Below the pieces are notes generated by a model, which saw only the letters and a program-made list of their open reading frames with translations, did not search any database and was not told the DNA's origin. 64,000 nt of DNA from Hyperoodon ampullatus (Eukaryota; Chordata; Mammalia; Artiodactyla; Ziphiidae), in the NCBI GenBank assembly GCA_949752795.1, contig OX457064.1:41846368-41910367 (forward strand). Reading direction: 5' to 3'. Below, piece after piece: positions 35,116 to 48,613 of the stretch (within the stretch, counting starts at the first letter, position 1; the number at the start of each line of letters is the position of its first letter). The translations under genes were made by a program, and so were the position numbers.

Positions 35116-37709
35116 AGTAAAATTGTTGTCATAACCATGATCAGCTTCTTAGTGCTGATTTTCTCCTAAGTATTTTTGAAGTCCTAATTCCCTTCTTAAG
35201 GTGGAAATGTCTGATCGTGCCTTAAAGCATTATATATAGTGTCCTTCTGGAAAAACATGCTAAAACCATGCATGTTTAGCCAAGCACTTTCAGAATGCTG
35301 AAATTTTATTTTACTTCAGTTAGTGAATATTTACAGTTTAACAAATATGGCTCTGGGACTTGTGAATAAAACACCTAATTATAAAGGGAAACCTATAAAC
35401 ACATGTAAAAATAAACCTGAAATAATCTAATAAGAAGAAAGTGGAGGTGTGATTTATTTTAAGTTTCACTGACTTAAAGGACTATTGTTCAGATGATGGT
35501 GACCAGCTAATTTCAATCTTCACTGAGGATGGAACAAGAGGGAAATAATTTAAATAGAGGAATAGGGCATATGGATTAGACTCTAAAGAGCATTTCTGGA
35601 TGGAGAAGATTATCAAATATTGGAATTGAAAGGCTATCTTGTCTCCTAAATGCCCTTTACAAATGTTTGATACTTGTCTGTCTGGAAAAGCTTAGTGGGG
35701 AAGAGGGATCCTATCTCTAGGAACAGAAAGAAACTCCATCCCCTCTGTGTGGCCCATCTATAACTTCTATGGGGCTATTTTTTTCCAATGGGAATAATCA
35801 GATTTCCTTACATACCTCAATCAAATAAAATGCTTCTGTTTTTGCTTTTATTGCTTTAGCCCTTTGGTAAATATAGGTTAGGAGAATGAATGGCAAGTTT
35901 CTGCCCAGCACTGTTTTACAGATCATACATTCGAGTGTAATGTGTATAAACATATGTAGAAGAGTAGTGAACAGAGCATTCAAAAAATCTGAAAAATGAA
36001 ATTAAACCATAACACTGGGGTATTTCCTAGAAATTTTCCTGAGCATTTCTTATATTTATTTATAAAGTTTTTCTGTTGGAAACCTGGAATCTTAATGATG
36101 TCATGCTATAGTTTGGCAACCTTTGAAGGATGCTGACGTTTGAAGCATGTATAGACATTAAAAACAAATGAAAACAAACAAAAACATCATACAAGCCCAT
36201 CCTAGGAATTGAATGGAGGCTAAGAAAAACAATTATGTGGCTCAAACACACTGTTTCTTAGAAATGAATCTTTTCAGAATTCAGACACTGTGGAAAAAGA
36301 TAGAGTAACTTTAGGATACGCTTTAGTCCAGAGGAAGTAGAATTATATCTCTTCAGAAAAGAGAATTAAAAGAGTATTTAGAATAATAGATGAGCCTTAT
36401 CTTTCCAAAGTAGATACAAATTTGTGTATAGACTGAATTTTTGTAAATCATGTGTTTTAAATTCAATACATCAATAATCTTATATTTTAAATCATCTACT
36501 TTAAATTTAGTTATACCACTAGTCTTCTAAAATCTACCACCCCTCATTTTCTTCACTTACAAAGTTGTGTGTTACTGTTTTTCTAACTTGTTCGTTTCCA
36601 TTTGATTATATTAGTTCCTTTCCATGTTTCCTCTACAGTGATTCACATGATAGATGATATTCACATTTACATTTTATGTTCTCCCAGAACATTCCCAGGG
36701 GTTTAGCCAGGGTTATGCAAAATTCCCAGTAGGACAGATCCTTGTAACTCTACACCTTTCTTTCACACCCGAGAAAGAACACTGGAATGCAAATCAATTA
36801 GAATGATGTCATTAAAGGAATAATAACCTTGACTCTTCTCTGATATATTTATGAAAGTAAATATAAAAAGTTTGCAAATTTCTCTACTTTAACTGAAGTT
36901 TGTAACACAATACTAGTGACCCATTCTGAAAACAATCAAGACAAACCAGTGTGTGCGGACTCAACTGTTTAAAGCCATTATTACATGGGTGATACGTTGT
37001 CTATGTACATGAAAGTCATAGCTGCACTTCATCTTCTTAGGAATTTTTTTAAAAAAGAATAGCACTTGGGGTGCTTTTTGCAGTGAAGTGGAGAAAAAAA
37101 ATACCTTAACAGATTCATGTTACAAATCTGCTTCTGAAAAAAGCTGAAGTTAGGTCTATGCAGACCCTGACTGAATAATTCCTTTTATATTAACATGTGT
37201 TTGTCCTGGGTTGGAAAGTTCCACTTAGTATTTCTTAATTTTCTTCCTTTCTACTAAGCTACTTTCCTGCATTCTGTTCCTTTCTACACAGACAGTGAGT
37301 ACTTTATAAAATTTACTTTTTGTTACTAATTTTGAAACCTTTCTTACCTGATTCATGTTTTGGATGTGACTGGTCAGGAAGATTTCGTCTTTTATTTCTC
37401 TAACTGCTTTTACCAGAAGGTGAGCACACATTCACAGAGGAATTCTGTTTCTGAGATTTGAGGAAATGAGTTTGTTACTGTGTTTTGTCTTCTTTTTAAA
37501 CATTTTTGGAGGTAAATTTAAGCATGTCACCGTCATCAGACTTAAACTATCCATTTCAAGGACGAAGTGGCTTCTGCCTTTCTCGCCTGCGATCATACGT
37601 ATGTGTACGATCTCAGCCATTGCCAGCCCTTGAAGGCTGATTGCTTTGTGTATGGTTTTTGTTGTGGTTTTGGTTGTTTTTGGTCTGTTTGTTGCTTTGT
37701 TTTTTCTTT

Positions 37710-37880
37710 TTCTTTTTTTTTTTCTGTTTAAATATTTTATCAAAGCAATATATTGATAGAGTAGGAAAACACAAGTAAGATCATTCCCCATTTTTCACAG
37801 TTCTCTTCTCTAGAGGCAACCATTTTTTTTTCCTTTGTAGTTGGCTCACATACTAAATAATGTAATTGTACTGCAACTTA
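37710..37880. mobile_element. Old L1M-like fragment
   Basis: The stretch 'caaagcaatatattgatag', 'aaaacacaagtaagatcat' and 'tagaggcaaccattttttt' resembles the L1M 3' region with its typical 'agaggcaaccact'. Preceded by a T/G-rich low-complexity block (37655-37730). Confidence 0.5.
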
Positions 37881-38004
37881 TTGATTTATCAGTTTTAGGG
37901 TTTTTTTGTTGTCCTGTTCAGATAGATAATCATTTTGGGTAAGTTTAAATTATTTTCCTGAAAGTCATCAGCTATGTAATTTTACATGAGTCCAGTAATC
38001 TAAT

Positions 38005-38170
38005 TCACACTTGAGTGTGAATATGAACTATTTGGGAAGCTTATTCAAATGCAGCTTTATGGTCCCTATCTGTGAGAGTTTGCCCGTTTAGGTCTGGAAT
38101 TGGGCCCTGTAATTTCTAACGAGCTGTTAGGTTATTCTGATGCAGGCCTTCCAAGCAGCACAATGTTAGA
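38005..38170 (+). mobile_element. MER5A-like hAT fragment
   Basis: The segment 'gggaagcttattcaaatgca', then 'ggtctggaattgggccctgt', 'aatttctaacgagctgttag' and 'ttattctgatgcaggccttc' follows the body of a MER5A-class element. Confidence 0.6.
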
Positions 38171-40654
38171 CATTTTACTATCCTGTTATTTACTTATTTG
38201 TAGAATAAAGATAGCAGCATCAATTTTTTGCAATTAAGTTGTAAGATGGACTTGGCTATTCATACACAATTCATTATGTAATAGCTACAGTTTCTGAAGA
38301 TGTTATTAAGTAATATATTGTCATCTTATTGAAATATACTAGGGAATTAAAGCTATATAGAAATGATACTGTTGAAGTGGTTTCTTCATTTTTATCATTT
38401 TACTTGAGTTATTTGTGTTTTCCAATTGCAAAGACTATTTTCTACTTATTTTCTCTTACCTTTAGCTATAAGAAAGTCATGGCTGATTGTAGATCCTGTC
38501 ATCCTTGAATCAATTCTACTTTAGAAGGCTACCTAGTAAATTGTGAATTTTCCCAATATGGTTAGAGAGAACCAAGCATTGGGGGCCCCATCCTTTTCCA
38601 AGTACATTCATTAGGGATTCTTGTTATTAGATAGTCTACTCTTCCATTGGTAGTGTACATCTGCCCTATCTATGCCAGTTTTGAGTCCAGCAGCCACATT
38701 TTCAGCAAAAAAAATTTAATTTGGTGTTTGTTTGTTTCACAAGGAACGTATTTTTCAAAGCAAAATAGAAACCCAGTGAAAAATAAGCTGCATCTTGTAA
38801 TAATTTTCATTTTAGATAACCTCCCAGGAATCCACGAAGTTTTAGAGAAGAAAGAAAATCTAAATAATACACCTTGGGCCTGTTTCTTAATCTTTATTTA
38901 CTTATCCATAAAATGACAAAGAAATAATCTCTCAGACCCAGGCCACGTTGTGATTGTGACTCTTTTTCCACACTCAAGGGAAAAAAAGAAGGGTAACATC
39001 TAAATATGGTAAATGCTTGCTTGAATTTGAAAGTGGACTTTAGAAAAAACATAATTAATGGGGAAATGTATAAATAGAAATTACAACAAATTACTATGTA
39101 CTTATAAGTAAACAGTTGGATCAATTTTATTAAGATCTGCTCTAGGAGATAGATCCCTTTCACAAATTTTAGTTCTACCGGTTTATTCTTCATAAGGTAG
39201 ATAGTTCAGACTCAGTGCCAAAGTGAAAACCAAAAGACAAAGGAAAACAGCCCCACCTTCCAAAAAAAATTGGAGTTTGTTGTTTCCTTAGAGCAGAAAG
39301 CTAAAATTACGTATCTCAACCCAAGATTTTAGCTTTTTGCTTCCTATTTTCTTTATCGTTCTTTAATTTTGCCTTTAGTATTACAAATTATCCTAGAAAT
39401 TAACTTCAGAAACATGCTCAAAGGGAGTACGTCAACAAATGCTTTCCACTTAGCCTGCCTATACTTAGTAACAAATTATTTTGAGAAAAGTGATCTGTGC
39501 CTTCTTTGGTTGAACGTTACTCAATATTAAATAAGTATATCATTACGCAGTAACTGGATTTATTAGTCTGAAAGCCAAACAGTATTTATTGGAAAATTTA
39601 GGTAAGGGATGAAGGTGGAAAAGTATTTGCAGAACCAAAGTTATGTTCTTTGTTCTAGTATTTTTAATATATACACAGATGCGTATATATATTGATGAAT
39701 AAAAAAAGCAAAAACAACATTTATTAGTATTTGCAAGTAAAGCCAAAGCAGTCATGAAAATGAGTACCTTTTGGGGCCATCAAATTTATGTAAAATTCAT
39801 GAAATCAGATATAGAGGACAGATGAAGAGATAATCTGAGCTAAACTAGTACATGAGAATCTTTATGTTATAATTGTATGTTTAGTGTTCTTATGGGGTTT
39901 TATTTATATCATTCTTTTTTTCCCATTTTTTCCCTTTTATAACATTAAATGTCTACTTAATATGCATAGTGCTTATTTGCTTCTGTCTGTTAATGAATTT
40001 TCTCCTAATGAGAGTTTGTGCTGTGTGTCACTAAGTAAAAATGGTTGGTTTGATGTGGTTGCTTTTTTAAATCTAATGAATTGTGCCCCAACAAGCACTA
40101 CTTTGCTTTGGCATTAGCTGAGGCTTTTGTTAACTCAAGAAAGTATTTATCGACAATTTATCAGGAGTGGCTAGATTAAAAATCCTACTTATATAATGTC
40201 TGATTAAAGTTTAAGAAAAACTGCTTTTGTGTGCTAATGATTTTGTATGCCATCTTTAAATCTTATTTAAATCTAAGGTTAACAAAGTTAATTTTGCCAT
40301 GGATACTATATTGTTAAACCGTTCAGGCTTGTTTCATAATTACTCCTAGTTGTTGAATTTACAGTGCTTTTAAGAGCGGTTTTTAGATCCCATGGAAGAG
40401 GTTTGAATTGTGATTGTTCCTTTATGTTTTATAGGGAAATATTATATTCATATTTCTGTTTGCAAAATTGGAGTGCTTATGTATGCTTACAAATGTGAGC
40501 CATATCCATTATCTTCATTTTTATTATTTAAAATATGAATAATAAATCTTAGTAGTATAAACATTTTTATTTTACTTACGAGATTTTAATTTAACTTATT
40601 TACTGATACATATGTCTATACAGTTGTATATTAAGGATGCTAAGTAAGTTTATA

Positions 40655-40800
40655 AGACAGTAAAAGTTTATTCATTCAGCGAATGTGTTTTGAGCCTATC
40701 ATATGCCGTGCTTTGTTCTAGGCACTGCTGATACAGTGGTGGGCAAACCAGAAAAGTACCTCTGCTCTCATGAAGCTTTCCTTCTTACTGCATGTAACTG
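40655..40800 (+). mobile_element. L2 LINE 3' fragment
   Basis: 'ttcattcagcgaatgtgttt', 'tgagcctatcatatgccgtg', 'gttctaggcactgctgatac' and 'ctctgctctcatgaagcttt' are standard L2 3'-end blocks. Confidence 0.85.
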
Positions 40801-41104
40801 ATAAAGTCTTATTCATCCCATGTTGAGGGATGTGAAATTGTATCGGGGTCAGTGTGTATTCATAGTCATTGTCTGTTCAGACTCTGATCTATTATGTTCT
40901 GAAGAAAATGTACTTAGGTGTTTTTTTTTCAAATTTTATGTTTATTTCCACAGAAGGCACTCTGCTTAAAGGTGTAGCCCCTGGATTTCCCAGTGGATGA
41001 CTCTCTGTGTTCATACCTCTTTAGCCTAAGCCTAAATTCCTGTGATGGTTGACTAAGAAGAATATTTTACAGCTTTTTAAAAATTAGGTACTCTCATGTT
41101 AATA

Positions 41105-41172
41105 TTGGGTTGGCCAGGAAGTTCGCGTAACATCGTACGGAAAAAGCCGAACGAGCTTTCTGGCCAACCCAA
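41105..41172. mobile_element. Mariner-derived MITE (palindromic, 68 bp)
   Basis: The element is an almost perfect inverted repeat: ttgggttggccaggaagttcg at the left and its complement at the right, around a short loop with cgtacgg. TA dinucleotides flank both ends (41103-41104 and 41173-41174), the target-site duplication of Tc1/mariner elements. Sequence and size match the ruminant/whale mariner MITEs of the ttgggttggcca class. No transposase is encoded. Transcribed with ETV1 it would fold as a hairpin of about 30 bp stem. Confidence 0.93.
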
Positions 41173-42280
41173 TACTATACATTGTATATTACTATATACA
41201 GTGTATTAACCTCTACATTTTGAAATCCTACTTGTTCTTTAAGATTCAGTTCATATGTCATTTATTCCTTAATTATCTTAGAATTAATGACTTGTATGTG
41301 CCCATAAATGCTTTGTGTACATCTCAATTTAAACACTATTTCAATTGGCTTGTAGAGGATGGATCATGTCCTAGTGTATGATTCACATGTTGTGGGGATT
41401 GAATGAGTATTGAAATGAATGAATAGCTTCTTGGGTGCTTAGACTCTTTTTAAAAACATATTCATGCACAGGTGGCTTAAGCTGTTTGAAATCTAACACA
41501 GATATCTTCTTTTATTTTCCATGTTTCATTTTTATTTGAAGGATAATGGAAAGCTGTTTGCATTTGTGTAACAATAGAGCCAAGTCTCAGTTATCAGATT
41601 AGGGCTCTCTGATAAATATTATTTAAGACTCATATCTCACATTTCTCAGTAATCTCTATTTAGCACGAATACTCTGAAATAACTTGGTATTGTTCCAATT
41701 TTATACAGAGAGAAACCTAGGATGTAAAATAATTCAGTAGGTAAAGCATGTGATGACTGATATTACAGAGGTCAGACCCCAACTCATACTTGCTTTCTCT
41801 GTGGAAATCTTCCTTCCCTGAGAGCCCTTCCTTAGCCCACTTGTAAAGATTTCAAAACTATTATTACCCTTGGGAAAAAACCTACATTGCTCAAAAAGAA
41901 TGTTCTTCATATGGGACATCAATATTGTTTGAAAATTCTTCTTATCAAGGCGTGATAAATTGACAGAGACCAAGAGAGCCAGGCGTTTGTCCCAGGAAAG
42001 ATATTCGGTGAACTGATACGAGCTAATTACCCTACAGGAAAGCAAAATGGGAGGACTTGGTATTTGGGGACTATTGCCAATTCTTATCTAGGCTACAGTG
42101 CTTTTTTTCCTCTTCCTCAAATATTTTATCTTACTTTTCCAGCATTTGAGAGGTTTATGACAACACTATATATTTTCATGTTTATGTGCAGGTTTTGACT
42201 TCAGAAATGTTTCAGATCTGGCATATTTTCCCCACAGGAGGAGGAGGGAGAAGAATAGTTTGGGTAATTATGAGAGTAGT

Positions 42281-42325
42281 AGTAGTTAGCAGCAGCAGAG
42301 TTAGTAAGAGTACTAGTCACAGTAG
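42281..42325 (+). repeat. (AGT/AGC)n-like low-complexity stretch
   Basis: Interrupted trinucleotide units (agtagtagtagttagcagcag and further agt units). Gives serine-rich spurious ORFs on both strands. Confidence 0.75.
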
Positions 42326-44034
42326 TAGTGTTCATGGAATTGCCAAAATAGTAGTAAATATTCATGGAAATCCCAAAGCTGCAGCTTGAAGAGACATTAT
42401 AGATTAGTGATATCAACAGTCTTATTTTAAAGATGAAAAACTGAAATCCAGAAATATTATTGGGCTGTCTCTGATTTTAAAAAGAGTATATGCTCTCACT
42501 TGTGTCTAGGTAAAACAGCAAATAAAAATTCTATGAACCTAGACACTTTCACTTATATGTGACCTTTTCTTTATCAAATTCTGTTTGTAACCCTGGAATA
42601 AAAAATATTTTTCTCAACCATTTTCTCATTCAAGAAGGTACTTTTAAACTCTGCAACCTTATTAGCACAAATGTATATTTTTCAGATAAAGGAATGCATT
42701 TAATTCAATACATCTTTATGGTAGGCTTTTGTTTATCTGCTTTACCAATTTTAGTGTGTCTGTATATAATTCTTAGTTTACTATTATTTAGGTTTTTCAC
42801 ATTAAGTATGATCAAAATCTATAAACTGCTATAAAATTCTGGATACATTTTGATCAGAAAGAAATATATACCCTGCTTTGTCCACTTTTCCCTCTGAACT
42901 TTTCAACGTTGACATTTAATCCCAAACCAAAATACGCTCTTCTTAGATTGTCTTCCAGCTATAGAGTTGCCAGGAAAAGTTCTGTCAAATACTCTCAAGG
43001 CAACTGGACTCGGTTAAAAGTGGCTCTTTCCTATCAAGATGTATGGATAATATTGAAGCAAACCCTTCAATAGTGTTAGCTTTTCCTTTGAAATGGAGGT
43101 CATGCTGTGAAGTGAACTCTTACTGCTGTTTGAGGTTGTTTTCCTCCATCCTCATGGACACAACAGCCTTATTATGTTGATTTGATTTGATTCTCTAGTC
43201 CATGGCACTGGGGCTAGAATGTCAGGTGACTCAGTTGTTTCAACTGACAGGGCTGCAGGGAAAGCCAAGTAACTGGATGTCATTGCTCCCTTTCTTCTGA
43301 ATGTTTTTGCCTTCCTCAGTCTCTCCACATTCTTGTTTTCTTCTAGGGTAATCAAACCTTATTTTCCTTTCTGAAAGCTCTACGTTCATTCACTGTTTTA
43401 TTGCAGATTAAAGGCTGGTGCATTAGAAGGTTATCAGCTAATCAATAAACTTCAGTCATCCCATCTTGTGGTAAAACTGTTTCATTGATCAGAGTGGAAA
43501 TTTAGGCCCTTAGCCTTTAAATGGCAGTTTCTGAAGGTTTGGAGAATGTGCTTATGGAATGTATAGCCCAATCCTCTTATGTATATTGAGAGGTAGTCAT
43601 ATGAGTTTATGTGTGTGTGATGTACACAGAAGCAGATCCACATATAAAAATGTCTTTAACTGTATTTTATTTAAAATATTGTTCTCACTTTTCATAATTT
43701 TTTTTTCAAATTCTGATCAGTAAAACTCTTTCTCCCTATCTCTCTAAATATATAAAACCTACTTTTGTTAAGACTGGTATTAAGATGTCTTCTAAACCCC
43801 TAAAGTGAATTTTCAATAATTGCACACATAGTAGAAAAAGGTTCAAATGCTGTGATTGTGAAATCAGAAAAATCATACTCTTATTTTCATATTAATTATG
43901 TAGTTAAATAGATAATAGCTTAAGAATCTTAAGATTTCGCTTCTTTATTTTGGTAAATCGAAGCTTGCTCTTTTGGTTGAGTTCCTACCATTGCTTTTTT
44001 CTTTTCCATAATGAAAAGTAAGTTTTGCCAACAA

Positions 44035-44265
44035 ATATTCATAGTGCCAGGCATTATGCTAGGTGCTATAGAATGAAATTTAAAAACAATATTTGTGATA
44101 ATACTAATCTCTACTTGTTTAGCAATTTAGAATTCATAGATCATTTTCACACCCACGTCTCATTTGTACCTCGCAGTGGTCCTGGGATGTAGGCAGAGCA
44201 GACAACGTCATACAGGTTTAGTGAGATCCCCAAAGTCTCATAGATAGTGAATGTCAGAACCAACT
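44035..44265. mobile_element. L2/MIR fragments
   Basis: 'ccaggcattatgctaggtgc' is an L2 block, followed by MIR-like 'cctcgcagtggtcctggga' and 'gtttagtgagatccccaaag'. Diverged. Confidence 0.55.
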
Positions 44266-44894
44266 CATCTTGTAGAATTTTCTCTTATACGCATCTGAGC
44301 AGTATGTGTTAACCCATCATTCCTTGAAATGCTAAGACTAGACAAGTGAATAAAAAACATAAGTATTTTTTCCATTTGCATGTATACATACATAAATTTA
44401 TGTTTGTATAATATAATAAATTAAAGGAAAAATGGAAAACATCCAAAAGTTTCTTACTGTTTATAGATTTCTTCTAATTTATAACAATGTACAAAATAGC
44501 ATATATGGAAAGCACAGGTGGAGTAGACAGTCCTTTAAGTTCCCTATTACTCTATGAAAATCATGCTCATACTTTGAGTTGTAGAGGTATGGTTAAGTCC
44601 TGTGTATACATAAGCCTTCAGCTTCAGGAATCCTGAATGTTTGATTAACAAAATAATGAAGCTCTCAAAAGAGAATTTTTAAATTTTGGTTTGGAACACT
44701 ATTTCTCTTTGGGCAGTGTATAATTTGGCCAGAAATATTTCCTAATATTGTGCAGAAATTAATTGAACATTATATTTGACATTTTGTCTGGTACAACTTT
44801 TTATGTCTATTTATGCTGTTTTATAGTATTAATGCTGTAGACACTAAAGCCATGTAATATAAACATGGGATCCTTTCAGGGGACCAAGGGCAGT

Positions 44895-45100
44895 GTACTA
44901 CATAAGAGCAAGGCATTGGACCTAGGATGCTTGAGTTTAAATCTCTATTTACTAGGTGTGTGGCTTTGTATAAGCAACTTAAGATCATTGTGCCTCAGTT
45001 TCCTCCTGTTTAAAACCTGGATAATAATGTTCCCATCCCTTAGGGTCACTTGTGTATGTTTATATAAAATATGTAAGTAATAAACAGTGAGTAATAAACT
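44895..45100 (+). mobile_element. MIR SINE fragment
   Basis: 'gacctaggatgcttgagttt', 'ctatttactaggtgtgtggc', 'gcctcagtttcctcctgttt' and 'aaacctggataataatgttc' are in MIR order. Confidence 0.85.
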
Positions 45101-46264
45101 ACTATGCCATTTTAAATAAGGACTTGAGCATTGGGATTTTGGTATCCATGGGTGGGAACAGATCCTAGAACTAATACCCTGAGGATACCTAGGCAACAGC
45201 TGTATGTCTGGCACATAGAAAACACCATATAAGCTTTTATTCTATATATACACAAATATATATAAAATACACAAAATACATAATTCATATTATAATATTT
45301 CACAAATGCATTTATTTTGATCAACTTACTTTTCTGTGTTGTTTTTGTTTGTTTATTTGTTTGCTTTTGCTATATTCAGAAATTATATCTCCCAACTTAC
45401 AGGCTTATCTACACATATTGTAAAATAGTATAAGAACAATTTGACCTTTTACTGTTGGTCACACTAAGCAGTTCAGTGCATATGCACAGTGATACTGTCA
45501 GAAGACACTCAGAAGTGTTGTTTGTTCAAAGCTACTGTCATTTTGACTCTAAGGATTCATAAACAGAAAGTTGACCTGGAAACATTCGGTACTTGAAAAA
45601 CAGACCTGATTATAGGATCAGTTAACATCTTATGTTTAAGATTATGGTTTATGCATTCTGGTTGATCAAGGACACCCTGATTTGTGGGTCCAGCAAAATT
45701 GCCTGCATCTTCAATGTTTTTGTTGATTTTGAAGTTGATGTATTCATTGAAAGGGAAAAAAAGTGTTGATTTTTCAAGATGCAACCTTTACAGTGCAAAG
45801 CGATAATAATTATAGTGTTCACTCAGCCTGAATAAAAAATTTCACCAGTTAAATAGGAATAACCAAGATGGGAACTATATTAGAAGTGTGCTAATTTTAT
45901 GATCCTCTCTTATTTAAATAATAAAAATTAATCCCCAGGACCTTTGCTGTAACACTATGTGCAATGAAAGGGTATTCAGCTTTAGATGTGGCCTGTGGAA
46001 GCCCATTTAAAAGTAATTGGTTGCTTAAGTTGTGAATGACCTAAGATCATCCTTATCAAATAGGATGAATGAATTAGTTAGGCAGTGGCTGGGCTTCTAC
46101 CAGACCAGTTGTGTTCGACCTAAGACTTGGACTCTGCGCGCTAAATTTAAGAAAAGTTGATTCTAGCTGTACCTAAAACAGAACTGGAATTACTAACGTT
46201 GGATGCTTGTTCAGCACTGAAGTAAATAAAGATCTTAAAGTAGCTGTAATCTCACAAGGCAACA

Positions 46265-46420
46265 CGTTGGCTTTAGGTCAAATCTTAAGTTCCACAATTT
46301 ACCATATTTGTGATCTTGGGCTAATTACTTAACTTCTTTAACCCTTGTAAGTAAGAGGAGAAAGTAAATGAATTGGTGTAATGATTAAATGAGATATTTT
46401 ATGTCAAGATTTTGGCATGC
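46265..46420 (+). mobile_element. MIR SINE fragment
   Basis: 'ttggctttaggtcaaatctt', 'tgatcttgggctaattactt' and 'aactt..taacccttgtaag' match the 5' half of MIR. Confidence 0.65.
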
Positions 46421-46880
46421 AAGTTAGTATTTGATAACTCAGTAACTATAGAACTAAGACGTTATCAATGTCTATACTCTTGAGGCCAGAGGATTTCATA
46501 AGCTACAGTGACAGTTTCAGAGTAGTAATACTAATAATACAGTTAAAAACAATTGAAAATGAATGCATTTGATTGACCTAGCGGTGAAGAAATTTGGTTT
46601 GTGTTGTCATTCCTGCTACCTAACCACCTGTTGGTAATATACCTACTCTAGATAGAGATAATGAATAGATTGTTCTTTAAAAAGTAAACCTCACCCTCCT
46701 TTCCATTATGCTCCCTTTTCAACCCACAAGGAAGAAACACTACAGATGTAGCAGTGTATACATTACAAAATTGTGGAAGATCCTGCTCTTTCTCTAGTTG
46801 GTGTGGTAGGTTGTCTACACCCAGTGCTTGAAGTTTTTCCTATAGGAAAGATAAACACTGTATTCGTAACTCACTACTGG

Positions 46881-46902
46881 AAAAAAAAAAAAAAAAAAAA
46901 AA
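46881..46902 (+). repeat. Poly(A) tract of 22 A
   Basis: Uninterrupted A run just upstream of the left TSD of the large L1. No retroelement body precedes it that I can name. Confidence 0.9.
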
Positions 46903-46952
46903 GGTGTTTTAACAGACCCAACCATTTTTATTTATTTTATTTTATTTTTTAT

Positions 46953-47190
46953 CGACAGAGGCACATTTAATTTACAGTGATTATACTATCTATTATTCAG
47001 CACAGTTTTAAGTACTACAAGCTCCCTGGAGAACAGGGGGGGAAAATGCATGTAAAAAGAACCCAACCCTCTCCAAAAGCACACAATGACAGAAGAATCT
47101 CAGTGACAAAATACAATTCATGGCACAATAGTGTATTTTAAAGTACTTTACATTTCTCAATTCTGTATTTCATTCCCATAAGGAACTCTG
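46953..47190 (-). other. Non-L1 sequence 3' of the L1, candidate 3'-transduced segment
   Basis: Read on the minus strand this follows the L1 A-rich end and ends gtgcctctgtcgataaaaaataaa, with stacked AATAAA signals directly before the A-rich tract and the TSD. This is what is expected when L1 transcription passes its own weak poly(A) signal and stops at a downstream genomic one. It could also be the 3' UTR end of a host transcript joined by template switching, or unrelated host sequence. I do not recognise the source. Confidence 0.55.
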
Positions 47191-48399
47191 TTTATTTATT
47201 TTTTTGAATTTTATTTTATTTTTTTATACAGCAGTTTCTTATTAGTTATCCATTTTATACAGATTAGTGTATATATGTCGATCCCAATCTCTCAGTTCAT
47301 CACACCACCACTACCATCCCCCGCTGCTTCCCCCCTTGGTGTCCATACGTTTGTTCTCTACATCTGGGTCTCAATTTCTGCCCTGCAAACCGGTTCATCT
47401 GTACCATTTTTCTAGGTTCCATATATATGCGTTAATATACCATATTTGTTTTTCTCTTTCTGACTTACTTCACTCTGTATGACAGTCTCTAGATTCATCC
47501 ACGTCTCTACAAATGACCCAATTTTGTTCCTTTTCATGGCTGAGTAATATTCCATTGTATGTATGTACCACATCTTCTTTATCTATTCGTCTGTCAATGG
47601 GCATTTAGGTTGCTTCCATGACCTGGCTATTGTAAATAGTGCTGCAATGAACATTGGGGTGCATGTGTCTTTTTGAATTATGGTTTTCTCTGGGTATATG
47701 CCCAGTAGTGGGATTGCTGGGCCATATGGTAATTTTATTTTTAGTTTTTTAAGGAACCTCCATACTGTTCTCCATAGTGGCTGTATCAATTTACATTCCC
47801 ACCAACAGTGCAAGAGGGTTCCCTTTTCTCCACACCCTCTCCAGCATTTGTTGTTTGTAGATTTTCTGATGATGCCCATTCTAATGGGTGTGAGGTGATA
47901 CCTCATTGTAGTTTTGATTTGCATTTGTCTACTAATTAGTGATGTTGAGCAGCTTTTCATGTGCTTCTTGGCCATCTGTATGTCTTCTTTGGAGAAATGT
48001 CTATTTAGGTCTTCTACCCATTTTTGGATTGGGTTGTTTGTTTTTTTAATATTGAACTGCATGAGCTGTTTATATATTTTGGAGATTAATCCTTGTCCGT
48101 TGATTCGTTTGCAAATATTTTTTCGCATTCTGAGGCTTGTCTTTTTGTCTTGTTTGTAGTTTCCTTTGCTGTGCAAAAGCTTTTAATTTTCATTAGGTCC
48201 CATTTGTTTATTTTTGTTTTTATTTCCATTACTCTAGGAGGTGGGTCAAAAAGGATCTTGCTGTGATTTATGTCAGAGAGTGTGCTTCCTATGTTTTCCT
48301 CTAAGAGTTTTATAATGCCTGGTCTTATATTTAGGTCTTTAATCCATCTTGAGTTTATTTTTGTGTACGGCGTTAGGGAGTGTTCCAATTTCATTCTTT

Positions 48400-48613
48400 T
48401 TTTTTTTTTTTTTTTTTATTTTTCGGTACGCGGGCCTCTCACTGTTGTGGCCTCTCCCGTTGCGGAGCACAGGCTCCGGACGCGCAGGCTCAGCGGCCAT
48501 GGCTCACGGGCCCAGCCGCTCCGCGGCATATGGGATCCTCCCGGACCGGGGCACGAACCCGTATCCCCTGCATTGGCAGGCGGACTCTCAACCACTGCGC
48601 CACCAGGGAGGCC
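48400..48613 (-). mobile_element. CHR SINE nested in the L1, with TSD
   Basis: Complete CHR copy in minus orientation (T-tail at 48400-48417, then the GC-rich body and ccaccagggaggcc end). The TSD ccaatttcattcttt is perfect at 48385-48399 and 48614-48628. It interrupts L1 ORF2, so it is younger than the L1. Confidence 0.97.

Noticed and set aside
37432..37791. A 119-codon minus-strand ORF rich in Lys and Thr
   Set aside because: It arises from a T/G-rich low-complexity block and an L1M-like fragment.
46660..46902. Sequence followed by 22 A as a possible + strand retrocopy
   Set aside because: No poly(A) signal at the right distance, no TSD found and no recognisable transcript; kept only as a poly(A) tract.
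47583..48176. A 197-codon minus-strand ORF, the longest in the window
   Set aside because: It is L1 ORF2 C-terminal sequence, without its frame connection to the RT part.
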